A DNA stretch of 64,000 bases. It comes from Thermus thermamylovorans. Lineage in GTDB: Bacteria; Deinococcota; Deinococci; Deinococcales; Thermaceae. A program made the position numbers and the translations under genes. The stretch lies in the NCBI RefSeq assembly GCF_004307015.1, contig NZ_SIJL01000005.1, forward strand, positions 1 through 64,000. The letters run 5' to 3'. Positions 33,978-42,338 of this stretch are shown here, piece after piece. The notes beneath the pieces are model-generated. The model was not told where the DNA came from, did no database searches, and saw nothing but the letters and a program-made list of their open reading frames with translations. Within the stretch, counting starts at the first letter, position 1; each line of letters begins with the position of its first letter.

Positions 33978-34613
33978 ATGGGAAAGTGGCTTGCCCCTTT
34001 GGGCCTCCTCCTCACCTGGACCCTGACCCTCTGGGCCTATTCCCAGCTCCCCGAGAGGATCCCCGCCCACTGGAACGCCCAAGGAGAGGTAACCCGGTAC
34101 GGGAGCCGCCTCGAGGTCTTCCTCCTCCCCCTCCTGCTCACCCTGCTCTACCCCCTCCTGGCCCTGGCCCCCCGGCTGGACCCCAAGCTCCGGGGCCAGG
34201 CCCCCCGGGTCTGGCCCTGGCTTCAGGCCGGGGTGGTCTGGACCTTCGCCCTCCTGCAGGGAGCCTTCCTCTTCGCCGCCTGGAGCCACGCCCAGGGAAG
34301 GCCCTTCCCCGTGGAGCAGGCCATCCTGGGGGCGGTGGGCCTGGTCTTTCTCGTCCTGGGCCTTCTCCTCCCCCGCCTGCCCCCCAACTACCTGGCCGGG
34401 GTGCGCACCCCCTGGACCCTGGAGAGCCCGAGGGTGTGGCAGGAGGTCCACCGCCGGGCGGGCCGGGCCTTTGTCCTCCTGGGCCTTCTGGCCTGGCTGG
34501 CGGCCCTTCTGGGGGGAGGCTGGCTTTGGGTCTGGTTGGCCGCCCTGCTGGCCGGGGGGCTTTACCTGGTGGTCTTCTCCTACCTGGCCTGGCGGAAGGC
34601 CCCGGGAGGATGA
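33978..34613 (+). CDS. SdpI/YhfL family membrane protein (DUF1648)
   Basis: Encodes 211 aa with six or so membrane segments. The DUF1648 signature LPERIPAHWNAQGEVTRYGSR follows the first helix. In Bacillus, SdpI gives immunity to a toxin and senses it; whether this holds here is unknown. ATG 33978 is chosen because TACCTT ends 6 nt before it; earlier in-frame starts lie in the opposite gene. Confidence 0.8.
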   Translation: MGKWLAPLGLLLTWTLTLWAYSQLPERIPAHWNAQGEVTRYGSRLEVFLLPLLLTLLYPLLALAPRLDPKLRGQAPRVWPWLQAGVVWTFALLQGAFLFAAWSHAQGRPFPVEQAILGAVGLVFLVLGLLLPRLPPNYLAGVRTPWTLESPRVWQEVHRRAGRAFVLLGLLAWLAALLGGGWLWVWLAALLAGGLYLVVFSYLAWRKAPGG

Positions 34614-34646
34614 GGCCACCCCCAGGAAAGGCCCCCAGCGAACCAA

Positions 34647-34672
34647 GCCGCCCCGGCCCGGGCCGGGGCGGC
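34647..34672. terminator. 26-bp palindromic terminator
   Basis: A perfect 13+13 bp palindrome starting GCCGCCCCGGCCC between two convergent genes, followed on the plus side by CCCTTTC. It probably terminates both. Confidence 0.6.
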
Positions 34673-34683
34673 GCCCTTTCACC

Positions 34684-36297
34684 CTAGAGGGGTCTTAGGG
34701 TAAGCCGCAGGACCTGGTTGCCCGCCAGGCGCACCCCCTGCACCAGGGTGCGGTAGCCAGGGGCCACCAGGGTGAGCTCGTGCTCGCCCAAGGGGGCCTC
34801 CAGGCGCAGGTAGCCTCCCCGGGCCAAGCCCACCTCCTCCCCGTTCAGGAAGACCCGGGCCTCGGCGTTCAGGTAGAGCTCCAGGACCGCCCGCGCCGGA
34901 ACCAGCTCCACAAAGAGCCTGAGGCTCTCCCCGGGGCGCACCTCCACCTGGGCCCGGTACTCCGCAAACCCGGGGGCCAGGACCCGCACCTCCCGCAGGC
35001 CGGCCTCGAGGCTCACCCGCAAGGGAGCCCGGCCCACGAGGCGCCCGTCCACGTAGACCTCCGCCCCTGCGGGCCGGGCCTCCAGGAAGAGCTCCCCGGT
35101 GCGGAGGGGCCTGAGGCTGGCGGAAAGGCGGGTCTCCCGGCCCCCCTCCACCCGCACCGCGGCCCCGTAGGGCTCATGCCCGGGAGCCCGGAGCTCCACC
35201 CGGTAGGTCCCCTCCTCCAGGCTGAGGCGCAAGGGGGTGCGGCCCCGCAAGGCGCCGTCCAGGTAGACCTCGGCCCCCGAGGGGATGCTCTCCAGGAGGA
35301 GGGTGCCGGTGCGCAAGGGAACGAGGCGCACGTCCAGCCTGGTGGTCTCTCCCCTCCGCACCTGCACCTGCGCCCGGTAGGGCTCGTGGCCGGGAAGCCG
35401 GAGCTCCACCCCGTAGCGGCCCTCGGGCAGGCTCAGGGAGAGGGGGGTACGGCCCCGCAAGGCCCCATCCAGGTACACCTCGGCCCCGGCAGGGTTAGAG
35501 GCGAGGGAAAGCGTCCCTTGTCTGGGCTCGGGCACCAGCTGGGCGAAGACCTGCACCCGCTCCCCGGGCCTGGGGTTCACCGCCACCCGGTAAGGCTGAT
35601 GGCCGGCGAGACGGAGCTCCACCTCCTGCCTTCCGGGATTCACCGGGAGGGTCAGGGGGGTGCGTCCCTGCAGGCGGCCATTGAGGTAGACCTCGGCCCC
35701 GCTGGGCCTCGAGTCCACCACCAACGTGGCCGTGGCGGGGGTGGGCGGTGGGGCAGAAGCCCGGCCCACGAAGTAGCGGGCCACGTCCGTGACCCAGTCC
35801 CTGGGGGGCAGGGGCTCCACCACGATGGCGAGGGCCCGGGCCAAACCTTCCGCCCCCTGGACCCGCACCTGGCCCCGCTCTATGTCCAGAAGCTCGCCCA
35901 AGGAGAGGGGTCTGCGGCTCGCCACCGCCAGGATGCGGTCCTCCCCCTCGGGCCCGGTCACGGTGTAGGTGTAGCCGGCCCTTTCCGGGGGAAAGCGCCG
36001 CGTCTCTCCGGCCCTAAGGAAGTTGCCCCGCTCAAAGGCATTGGGCAGGATGGGGTCGACGCGGCCGTCGGCGCTGAGGTTAAAGAGGTAGACGTAGACG
36101 TCCTGGTTCACGTTCACATAGACGAAGATGGGCTCCCCGATCTGGTAAACCGCGCCCCCCCGCCTGGCCGGGTCCTTGTCCACCCAGACCCGCACCACGA
36201 GGTCCGTGGGCACCGGGTTGACGAGGATCCCCTGGGGGCTCACCTGCTGGGCCAAAGCGGCCCCCAAGCCCAGGATGGACAGAAGCAGTTTCCACAC
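34684..36297 (-). CDS. secreted DUF4384 / PEGA-repeat protein
   Basis: Encodes 537 aa with a signal peptide (MWKLLLSILGLGAALA). The N-terminal 150 residues fit DUF4384 (VNQDVYVYLFNLSADGRVDPILPN). Four PEGA repeats follow at about 70-residue spacing, each with (P)(S/A)GAEVY(L/V)(D/N)G..(Q/R/V)GR(T/A)PL, then a degenerate fifth (ARVFLNGEEVG). PEGA domains are surface beta-sandwiches thought to bind S-layer or envelope. GTG 36297 is preferred since GGAGG is 8 nt upstream; GTG 36306 overlaps that site. Confidence 0.8.
   Translation of the reverse strand: MWKLLLSILGLGAALAQQVSPQGILVNPVPTDLVVRVWVDKDPARRGGAVYQIGEPIFVYVNVNQDVYVYLFNLSADGRVDPILPNAFERGNFLRAGETRRFPPERAGYTYTVTGPEGEDRILAVASRRPLSLGELLDIERGQVRVQGAEGLARALAIVVEPLPPRDWVTDVARYFVGRASAPPPTPATATLVVDSRPSGAEVYLNGRLQGRTPLTLPVNPGRQEVELRLAGHQPYRVAVNPRPGERVQVFAQLVPEPRQGTLSLASNPAGAEVYLDGALRGRTPLSLSLPEGRYGVELRLPGHEPYRAQVQVRRGETTRLDVRLVPLRTGTLLLESIPSGAEVYLDGALRGRTPLRLSLEEGTYRVELRAPGHEPYGAAVRVEGGRETRLSASLRPLRTGELFLEARPAGAEVYVDGRLVGRAPLRVSLEAGLREVRVLAPGFAEYRAQVEVRPGESLRLFVELVPARAVLELYLNAEARVFLNGEEVGLARGGYLRLEAPLGEHELTLVAPGYRTLVQGVRLAGNQVLRLTLRPL
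34830..35730 (-). repeat. tandem PEGA-encoding repeats
   Basis: The repeat units have high DNA similarity, especially around the segment encoding GAEVYLDGALRGRTPL in repeats 2 and 3 (near 35230-35280 and 35450-35495), suggesting recent duplication. Units are about 210 nt long. Confidence 0.6.
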
Positions 36298-36312
36298 AAC
36301 CCTCACCTCCGC

Positions 36313-36347
36313 CCTCAGGCTAAAGGCTTTCTGTGAAAGCCCTGAGG
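36313..36347 (-). terminator. hairpin between accA and the PEGA gene
   Basis: A stacked stem: CCTCAGG/CCTGAGG outside and GGCTTTC/GAAAGCC inside with loop TGT. It lies in the 60-nt gap after the accA stop and before the PEGA start, so it may end the acc transcript or modulate read-through. Confidence 0.5.
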
Positions 36348-36365
36348 GAAGAGGCCCAAGGCCCC

Positions 36366-37316
36366 TTAAGACTCGGCGTAGGCCCCAAGGGTGCGGAAGC
36401 GGCGGTAGCGGTCCCGGTAGAGCGCTTCCGGGGAAAGCCCTTTAAGCTCCTCCAGGGTCCTCAGGAGGGCTTCCTTGATGTTCCGGATGGCCTTAAGGGG
36501 GTCCTTGTGGGCCCCGCCCTCGGGCTCGGGGACGATGGCGTCCACCACCCCCTGGGCCAGGAGGTCCCTTGCGGTGAGCTTCAGGGCCTCCGCGGCCTTG
36601 GGAGCCTCCTTGGCGTCCCGCCAGAGGATGGCGGCGCAGGACTCGGGGCTGATCACCGAGTACCAGGCGTTTTCCAGGATGAGGACGCGGTTGGCCACCC
36701 CGATGGCCAAGGCCCCCCCGCTTCCCCCCTCCCCCAGGATGAGGGCGATGGCGGGTACCCTTAGGCGGCTCATCCGCTGGAGGCTTTGGGCGATGACCCA
36801 GGCCTGGCCCCGCTCCTCCGCGGAAACCCCGGGGTAGGCCCCGGGGGTGTCGATGAAGCTGAGGAAGGGATAGCCGAAGCGGTCCGCCAGGTCCATGAGG
36901 CGCATGGCCTTGCGGTAGCCCTCGGGATGGGGCATGCCGAAGTTGCGCCTTAGGTTCTCCTTGGTGTCCCGGCCCTTCTGGTGGCCCACCACCACCACCT
37001 TCTGGCCCTCCAAGTAGGCAAGCCCCCCCACGATGGCCGGGTCGTCGGCGAAGGCCCGGTCCCCGTGGAGCTCCAAAAAGTCCTGAAAAGCCTTCTCCAG
37101 GACGTCCAGGGTGGTGGGGCGGCCGGGGGCCCGGGCCAGCTGGACTCGCTGCCAGGGGGTGAGGTTCCCGTAGATCTCCCGCTTGAGACGGGCCAGGCGC
37201 TCCTCCAGGAGGCGGATTTCCGCCTCCAGGTCCACCCCCGTGGTGCGGGCGGTCTCCTTGAGCTCGGCGATGCGCTTTTCCAGCTCCAGGATGGGCCTTT
37301 CAAACTCCAGGGGCAT
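36366..37316 (-). CDS. accA: acetyl-CoA carboxylase carboxyltransferase subunit alpha
   Basis: Transfers the carboxyl group from biotin to acetyl-CoA, the first committed step of fatty-acid synthesis. Encodes 316 aa. The N-terminal helix [19 protein letters not shown] and the core [26 protein letters not shown] and [17 protein letters not shown] segments are typical AccA. It overlaps accD by 17 nt, favouring equal synthesis of the two subunits of the heterotetramer. Confidence 0.96.
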   Translation of the reverse strand: MPLEFERPILELEKRIAELKETARTTGVDLEAEIRLLEERLARLKREIYGNLTPWQRVQLARAPGRPTTLDVLEKAFQDFLELHGDRAFADDPAIVGGLAYLEGQKVVVVGHQKGRDTKENLRRNFGMPHPEGYRKAMRLMDLADRFGYPFLSFIDTPGAYPGVSAEERGQAWVIAQSLQRMSRLRVPAIALILGEGGSGGALAIGVANRVLILENAWYSVISPESCAAILWRDAKEAPKAAEALKLTARDLLAQGVVDAIVPEPEGGAHKDPLKAIRNIKEALLRTLEELKGLSPEALYRDRYRRFRTLGAYAES

Positions 37317-38157
37317 AGGGGACTCCAGGGTGCAGGTGGCGGAGGGCCTGGACCAGCTCGGCCTTGAGCCTGCGGCGGTCCGTGACCCGGTCGACCATCC
37401 CGTGCTTCAGCAGAAACTCTGAGCGCTGGAAGCCCTCGGGAAGCTCCTGGCGGATGGTCTGCCGGATGACCCTAGGCCCGGCGAAGCCGATGAGGGCCCC
37501 GGGCTCGGCGAGGATCACGTCGGCTAAGGCGGCGAAGCTGGCCGTGACCCCTCCGGTGGTGGGGTCGGTGAGGACGGATACGTAGGGGAGGCGCTTTTCC
37601 CAGAGATGGTCCAGGCTCATCACCGTCTTGGCCATCTGCATGAGGGAAAGGGCTGCCTCCTGCATCCTGGCCCCCCCCGAGGCGGCCACGATCACCAGGG
37701 CCCGCCCCTCCTCCGCCGCCCTTTCCGCCCCCCGGGCGATCTCCTCCCCCACCACGCTCCCCATGGACCCCCCGGCGAAGGCGTAGTCCATGACCATGAG
37801 GACCGCGGGCACTCCCCCAATGGCGCAGATGCCCCCCAGGATGGCGTCCCGGCGGCCCGTTTCCTCCTGGTAGGCCCTGAGCCTTTCCGCGTAGGGCTTG
37901 GTGTCCACGAAGCCTAAAGGGTCCTGGGGCCTAAGCCCAGTGATCTCCCGGAAAGTGCCGGCATCGGCCAGCATCTCCACCCGCTCGGAGGCCGGCATCC
38001 GGTGGTGGTGGCCGCACTTGGGGCAGACGTAGAGGTTTTCCCGGAACTCCTTTTTGTAAAGCCCCGTACCGCAGGCCTCGCACTTGGTCCAAAGCTCGGG
38101 GACGTCGCGGTTCTCCCCGCTGGGCCGCTTTCTGCGGAAAAGCCTATCCAGGGCCAC
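37300..38157 (-). CDS. accD: acetyl-CoA carboxylase carboxyltransferase subunit beta
   Basis: Partner of AccA. Encodes 285 aa with the N-terminal C4 zinc finger [24 protein letters not shown] and the crotonase-fold core ([44 protein letters not shown]). GTG 38157 lies 2 nt after the bactofilin stop. Confidence 0.96.
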   Translation of the reverse strand: MALDRLFRRKRPSGENRDVPELWTKCEACGTGLYKKEFRENLYVCPKCGHHHRMPASERVEMLADAGTFREITGLRPQDPLGFVDTKPYAERLRAYQEETGRRDAILGGICAIGGVPAVLMVMDYAFAGGSMGSVVGEEIARGAERAAEEGRALVIVAASGGARMQEAALSLMQMAKTVMSLDHLWEKRLPYVSVLTDPTTGGVTASFAALADVILAEPGALIGFAGPRVIRQTIRQELPEGFQRSEFLLKHGMVDRVTDRRRLKAELVQALRHLHPGVPYAPGV

Positions 38158-38158
38158 C

Positions 38159-38524
38159 CTAGACCTCCTTGGGCGCTTCCAACGCCCGGGTCTCCCCCGC
38201 CAAGCTCTGGCCGATGAAGACCGCCCCTGCCTCCACGTCCAGGGCCTGGGCCCGCACGGTGCCGGTGAAGCGGGCGGTCTTGGAGAGGGAAACCTTTCCC
38301 GCCACCAGGTCAGCCTTGACCTCCCCGTGGATCTGGACGCTTTGGGCCTCCACGCGCTCTCCCTCCACCCGGCCGGTGCGCCCCACCTCCAGTTCCCCTT
38401 CCACGTAGACCGAGCCCTTCACCAGGCCGTCGATGCGCACCTGGCCCTTGGCCTTGAGGTCCCCCAGGACCTCGGTATCCGGCCCCAGGTAGGTGAGGGC
38501 TCCCCCCTGCTTGCGGCCAAACAT
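38159..38524 (-). CDS. bactofilin
   Basis: A beta-helical cytoskeletal polymer protein, 121 aa, close in length to the T. thermophilus bactofilin. The hexapeptide-like core runs from [20 protein letters not shown] to [15 protein letters not shown]. No nucleotide is needed for polymerisation in the family. ATG 38524 (MFGRKQ) is chosen over ATG 38533 because TAGAAT ends 7 nt before it. It overlaps no coding sequence but its promoter lies in the M23 3' end. Bactofilins often partner with M23 peptidases, as here. Confidence 0.88.
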   Translation of the reverse strand: MFGRKQGGALTYLGPDTEVLGDLKAKGQVRIDGLVKGSVYVEGELEVGRTGRVEGERVEAQSVQIHGEVKADLVAGKVSLSKTARFTGTVRAQALDVEAGAVFIGQSLAGETRALEAPKEV

Positions 38525-38531
38525 CCGCCCC

Positions 38532-38537
38532 ATTCTA
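38532..38537 (-). promoter_or_regulatory. bactofilin -10 box inside the M23 gene end
   Basis: Minus-strand TAGAAT, whose TAG is also the stop codon of the M23 gene, 7 nt before ATG 38524. Confidence 0.5.
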
Positions 38538-39446
38538 CCGGGAGGCCCAGGAAGGAGAAAGGTAAGGCCGGGGGTCCACGGCCACGCCCCGACGGTAGAC
38601 GCTGTAGTGCAGGTGGGGCCCTGTGGAGCGGCCCGTGGAGCCCACGTAGCCCAGGACCTGCCCCCGTTCCACCCGCTCCCCCGGGCGCACCGCCAGACGG
38701 GAGAGGTGGCCGTAGAGGGTCTGGTACCCCTCGGCGTGGTCCAGGAGGACGGCAAGGCCATAGGGTCCCATCCACCCCGCTTGGGCCACCACCCCCCTTC
38801 CCGTGGCGTAGACGGGGGTGCCGTGGGGGGCGGCGAAGTCCAGGCCATCGTGGAACTCGTAGCCCGGGCCGAAAGGGTTGCGGCGCACCCCGAAGCCCGA
38901 GGTGATCCCCCCGTGGGCCCTCAGGGGCAGGCCCCGGGGGCGGCTGGCCTCCAGCTCCAGGGTCCGCTCCAGGGCGGGGACCACCTCGGCGAGCTGCCTC
39001 TCCAGGTCCAGCAGCCCGGCCCGGACCTCGGCCCAGGCCTCGAGGGACCCCGGCCCGGCCCCACCCCCCTGGCCCCCGGGGGCGTGCCGCACGGGCCGGG
39101 CGCTAACCGGGGAGAGCCCGGCGCGGCGGCGGAGCTCCTCGATGGCCCGCTGGATCTCGGCCAGCTCCTCCCGGGTGCGCTCCGCCTCCTTCAGGAGGAC
39201 CCGGTTCTTGGCCCGCTCCGCCTCCAAGGCCAGGGAAAGCTCACGGGCCTCCTGGGAGAGGGCCTGAAGCCTCCCCTCCAGGACCCGCACCTCCCGCCCC
39301 CGGTGCCAGAGGTAAACGTTGATGCCCGTCCACAAAAAAAGCAGCCCCAGGAGAAGGAGAAGGGTCCACCCGGGGAGCACCAGGGCCCGGCTTCCCCCGC
39401 CGCTTCGGGCCAGGAGGAGGGTGTAGCGCGTGGGCCGCCTTTTCAT
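38535..39446 (-). CDS. M23 (LytM-type) cell-wall metallopeptidase
   Basis: Encodes 303 aa: a membrane anchor (about 25-45), a coiled coil (about 50-110), a linker, and a C-terminal M23 domain with zinc ligands in HDGLDFAA and in GPHLHYSVY and the conserved GYVGSTGRSTGPHLH. It probably cuts peptidoglycan cross-links in the periplasm during growth or shape control. It lies just upstream of bactofilin, a pairing seen in other bacteria. TATACT (39455-39460) ends 8 nt before ATG 39446. Confidence 0.88.
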   Translation of the reverse strand: MKRRPTRYTLLLARSGGGSRALVLPGWTLLLLLGLLFLWTGINVYLWHRGREVRVLEGRLQALSQEARELSLALEAERAKNRVLLKEAERTREELAEIQRAIEELRRRAGLSPVSARPVRHAPGGQGGGAGPGSLEAWAEVRAGLLDLERQLAEVVPALERTLELEASRPRGLPLRAHGGITSGFGVRRNPFGPGYEFHDGLDFAAPHGTPVYATGRGVVAQAGWMGPYGLAVLLDHAEGYQTLYGHLSRLAVRPGERVERGQVLGYVGSTGRSTGPHLHYSVYRRGVAVDPRPYLSPSWASR

Positions 39447-39454
39447 CCCCCGGG

Positions 39455-39460
39455 AGTATA
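39455..39460 (-). promoter_or_regulatory. -10 box of the M23-bactofilin-acc unit
   Basis: Minus-strand TATACT, 8 nt before the M23 ATG; the box has near-consensus strength and may drive the M23-bactofilin-accDA run of genes. Confidence 0.5.
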
Positions 39461-39473
39461 CCAGGCCCCGGGC

Positions 39474-40748
39474 CTAAGGTTCCACCCCCAGGACCAGGGG
39501 CTGGGGCCGGACCTCCTCCCCCAGGCGGAAGGCCGCCCTCAGATGGGCCAGGGCCTCCTCTAAGCCCCGCCCCCGGTGGTGGACCAGGGCCAGGGCCTCC
39601 CCCCGCGCCACCCGGTCCCCGGGCTTCTTCAGGAGGTAGACCCCCACCCCGTGGTCAACGGCCTCCCCCTTCTTCCGCCTGCCGCCCCCCAGGGCCAAAA
39701 CCGCCAGGCCCACCCGGTAGGCGTCCACCCCCGCCACCACCCCCTCCCCTTCCGCCGGGAGGGGAAGCTCCTCCGCCAGGGGCAAGAGGGAGGGGTCCTC
39801 CACCACCCGCCCGTCCCCCCCTTGGGCCTCGAGGAAGGCCCGGAACCGCTCCAGGGCCTGCCCGCTCCTCAGGGCCTTCCGGGCCAGACCCGGGTCCAGC
39901 CCCTCAAGCCCTAGGGCCTCCTCGGCGAGGCGCAGGGCCACCTCCAGGAGGTCCTCTGGACCCTCCCCCTTCAGGGTGAGGATGGCCTCCCGCACCTCCA
40001 GGGCGTTCCCCACCGCCCGCCCCAGGGGGGCCTCCATGCGGGTGAGCACCGCCCGCACCCGCCTCCCCGCCCCTTCCCCGATGGCCACCATGGTGCGGGC
40101 CAGGAGGCGGGCCTCCTCCAGGGTCTTCATGAAGGCCCCCCGGCCCACCTTCACATCCAAGACGATGCTCCTGGCCCCAGCGGCCAGCTTCTTGCTCATG
40201 ATGGAGCTGGCGATCAGGGGGATGCTCTCCACGGTGGCGGTTACGTCGCGGAGGGCGTAGAGCCTCCCGTCCAGGGGGGCGAGCTCGGGGCTTTGGGCGG
40301 CGATGACCAGGCCCACCCGCCGGGCCCGCTCCAGAAACTCCGCCTCCGTCATCTCCCCCCGCCAGCCCGGCACCGACTCCAGCTTGTCGATGGTGCCCCC
40401 CGTGTGGGCCAGGCCCCGGCCCGACATCTTGGCGAAGGTGCACCCGCTGGCCGCCAGGATAGGCCCCACCACCAGGCTCACCTTGTCCCCCACCCCCCCG
40501 GAGGAGTGTTTGTCCACGGGGTGGGGCAGCCCCGAGAGGTCCAGGACCTTGCCCGAGCGGGCCATGACCTGGGTGAGCCAAAGGGTCTCCTCCGGGTCCA
40601 GGCCCCGGAGGAAGGCCGCCATGAGCCAGGCGGCCACCTGGTAGTCCGGCACCTCTCCCCGCAGGTAGCCCAGGAGGAAGGCTTCCAAATCCTCCCGGCG
40701 GTGCTTGCCGCCTTCCCGCTTTTCCCGGATGAAGAGAACGGGGTTCAT
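39474..40748 (-). CDS. pdp: pyrimidine-nucleoside phosphorylase
   Basis: Splits thymidine and uridine to base and (deoxy)ribose-1-phosphate. Encodes 424 aa. The phosphate and substrate motif [22 protein letters not shown] and [20 protein letters not shown] are diagnostic. The [16 protein letters not shown]-type N-terminus is complete. ATG 40748 has TAGCAT 6 nt upstream. It stands alone; divergent from a Uma2 gene. Confidence 0.94.
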   Translation of the reverse strand: MNPVLFIREKREGGKHRREDLEAFLLGYLRGEVPDYQVAAWLMAAFLRGLDPEETLWLTQVMARSGKVLDLSGLPHPVDKHSSGGVGDKVSLVVGPILAASGCTFAKMSGRGLAHTGGTIDKLESVPGWRGEMTEAEFLERARRVGLVIAAQSPELAPLDGRLYALRDVTATVESIPLIASSIMSKKLAAGARSIVLDVKVGRGAFMKTLEEARLLARTMVAIGEGAGRRVRAVLTRMEAPLGRAVGNALEVREAILTLKGEGPEDLLEVALRLAEEALGLEGLDPGLARKALRSGQALERFRAFLEAQGGDGRVVEDPSLLPLAEELPLPAEGEGVVAGVDAYRVGLAVLALGGGRRKKGEAVDHGVGVYLLKKPGDRVARGEALALVHHRGRGLEEALAHLRAAFRLGEEVRPQPLVLGVEP

Positions 40749-40754
40749 GGGCCC

Positions 40755-40764
40755 ATGCTACGCT
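40755..40764. promoter_or_regulatory. overlapping divergent -10 boxes, pdp and Uma2-type gene
   Basis: ATGCTACGCT holds minus TAGCAT (40755-40760) and plus TACGCT (40759-40764), each exactly 6 nt from its start codon. The two boxes overlap by TA, as at 33962. Confidence 0.65.
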
Positions 40765-40770
40765 AAGGCC

Positions 40771-41289
40771 ATGGCCCGGCGGTACCGCTTTGGCATCGAG
40801 GAGTTCGAGCGCCTCTTCCGGGGGATCGCGGGGGTGGAACTCCTGGAGGGGGAGGTGTACCAGATGAGCCCTATTGGTCCTAGGCATGCCGAGGTGGTGG
40901 CCCGTTTGGTGACCCGGTTCGCCCAGGCCCTGGGGGATCAAGCCCGCGTCTGGCCGCAAAATCCCGTGCGCCTGCCCCCGGGCTCCGAGCCGCAGCCCGA
41001 TATCGCCCTTCTCAAGCCCAAGGACTACTGGGAGGCTCTCCCCAGTGCCGAGGACGTCCTGCTCCTGGTGGAGGTTGCCGAGTCCAGCCTGGACTACGAC
41101 CGGAACACAAAGCTTCCCCTCTATGCCCGCTCGGCAATCCCCGAGGTGTGGGTTCTGGACCTCTCAGAAAACCGCCTCCACGTCTTCCGCGCCCCCAAGG
41201 AGGGCGTGTACACGGAGCACCGGGTGCTCCTCCCCGGGGAGGAAGCCGAGCCCCTCCTCTTCCCCGGGGTACGGGTGGCCTGGCCCTAA
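40771..41289 (+). CDS. Uma2 family endonuclease-like protein
   Basis: Encodes 172 aa of the Uma2 (DUF820) family with a PD-(D/E)xK fold: EPQPDIALL supplies the Asp and VLLLVEVAESSLDYDR the E-x-(A) motif, with NTKLPLYARSAIPEVWVLDL following. Family members are numerous in cyanobacteria and Thermus, and their biological role is unclear. ATG 40771 is set by its TACGCT box. Confidence 0.8.
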   Translation: MARRYRFGIEEFERLFRGIAGVELLEGEVYQMSPIGPRHAEVVARLVTRFAQALGDQARVWPQNPVRLPPGSEPQPDIALLKPKDYWEALPSAEDVLLLVEVAESSLDYDRNTKLPLYARSAIPEVWVLDLSENRLHVFRAPKEGVYTEHRVLLPGEEAEPLLFPGVRVAWP

Positions 41290-41302
41290 CCCATAGCAGC
41301 CT

Positions 41303-42220
41303 TTACGCCTTGCCCACGGAGCCGAAGAGCTCCATCCGGCTCTTGACCACCTCCTTCACCGCCTCCCGGGCCGGACCCAGGTACTTCCGGGGGTCGAACT
41401 CCTTGGGGCTCTTCTGGAGGCCCTCCCGGAGGAGGGCGGTGAAGGCCAGGCGCAGGTCGGTGTCGGTGTTGATCTTGGCGATGCCCAGGGCGATGGCCTT
41501 CCTTATGTCCTCGGGGTGGATGCCCGCCGCCTCCCCGATCTCCCCCCCGGCGGCGCGGAAGCGCTCGATGAGCTCGGGGGGCACGGAACTCGCCCCATGC
41601 AGGACCAAAGGGGCCTCCACCAGGCCCGCGATCCGCTCCAGGCGGGGGAGGTCGATGAAGGGCCGCCCCTTCCCCTTGTAGGCCCCGTGGCTGGTGCCGA
41701 TGGCCACCGCCAGGTAGTGGGCCCCGGTGCGCTCCATGAAGAGGCGGGCCTCCTCGGGGTTGGTGAGGAGGGCGTCCTTCTCGTCCACGGCCACGTGCTC
41801 CTCGATGCCCGCAAGCCGCCCGAGCTCCGCCTCCACCGTGACCCCCACCGCCTGGGCCGCCTCCACCACCCGCCGGGTCTCCTGAACGTTGGTCTCGAAG
41901 TCCTCGTGGGACTTGTCGATCATGACGCTGGTAAAGCCCTCCCGGAGGGCCTTTAGGACGCTCTCGTAACTGGAGCCGTGGTCCAGGTGGACGGCCACGG
42001 GCACCCGCGCCTCCTGGGCTAGGGCCACCACCATGCGGGTCAGGGCCCGGCCCCCGTACTTCATGGCCCCCTCGGAAAGGGCCAGGATCACCGGGCTCTT
42101 GAGCTCCTCCGCGGCCTCGAGGACGGCCTGGGTGAACTCCATGTTGTTGGTGTTGAACGCCCCTACCCCGTAGCCTTCCGCCCGCGCCTTCCTCAGGATC
42201 TCCAAACCGGTCACCAGCAT
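41303..42220 (-). CDS. fba: class II fructose-bisphosphate aldolase
   Basis: A zinc aldolase of glycolysis and gluconeogenesis, 305 aa. Motifs are VHLDHGSS, the zinc-ligand GTSHGAYKG, LHGASSVPPE and INTDTDLRLAF. ATG 42220 follows AAAGGAGG. A consensus TATAAT sits 20-25 nt upstream. It is monocistronic between Uma2 and pilT. Confidence 0.95.
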   Translation of the reverse strand: MLVTGLEILRKARAEGYGVGAFNTNNMEFTQAVLEAAEELKSPVILALSEGAMKYGGRALTRMVVALAQEARVPVAVHLDHGSSYESVLKALREGFTSVMIDKSHEDFETNVQETRRVVEAAQAVGVTVEAELGRLAGIEEHVAVDEKDALLTNPEEARLFMERTGAHYLAVAIGTSHGAYKGKGRPFIDLPRLERIAGLVEAPLVLHGASSVPPELIERFRAAGGEIGEAAGIHPEDIRKAIALGIAKINTDTDLRLAFTALLREGLQKSPKEFDPRKYLGPAREAVKEVVKSRMELFGSVGKA

Positions 42221-42240
42221 ACGCGCCTCCTTTCTTGTGG

Positions 42241-42246
42241 ATTATA
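42241..42246 (-). promoter_or_regulatory. fba -10 box
   Basis: Minus-strand perfect TATAAT; only a poor -35 (TTTTCC) is seen 17 nt away. This is a conventional leadered promoter, unlike most in the window. Confidence 0.6.
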
Positions 42247-42307
42247 CCCGCCCTTGGAAACGTGGAAAAACCGTGGCCGACTTCCGCCCCACGCCGCCAC
42301 CCGGGGC

Positions 42308-42336
42308 CCCCGTCGTGGCGTGGGCCACGGCAGGGG
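42308..42336 (-). terminator. hairpin after pilT
   Basis: CGTGG/CCACG core extended by CCCC/GGGG with one bulge, 3 nt beyond the pilT stop on the minus strand. No T-tract. Confidence 0.5.
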
Positions 42337-42338
42337 AC

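Noticed and set aside
34830-35730. CRISPR-like periodicity
   Set aside because: The period is about 210 nt within a coding frame and is explained by PEGA repeats; there are no spacers.
40771-41289. Uma2 gene as part of a restriction or defence island
   Set aside because: No methylase, nuclease complex, toxin-antitoxin or mobile gene is near; the neighbours are housekeeping.
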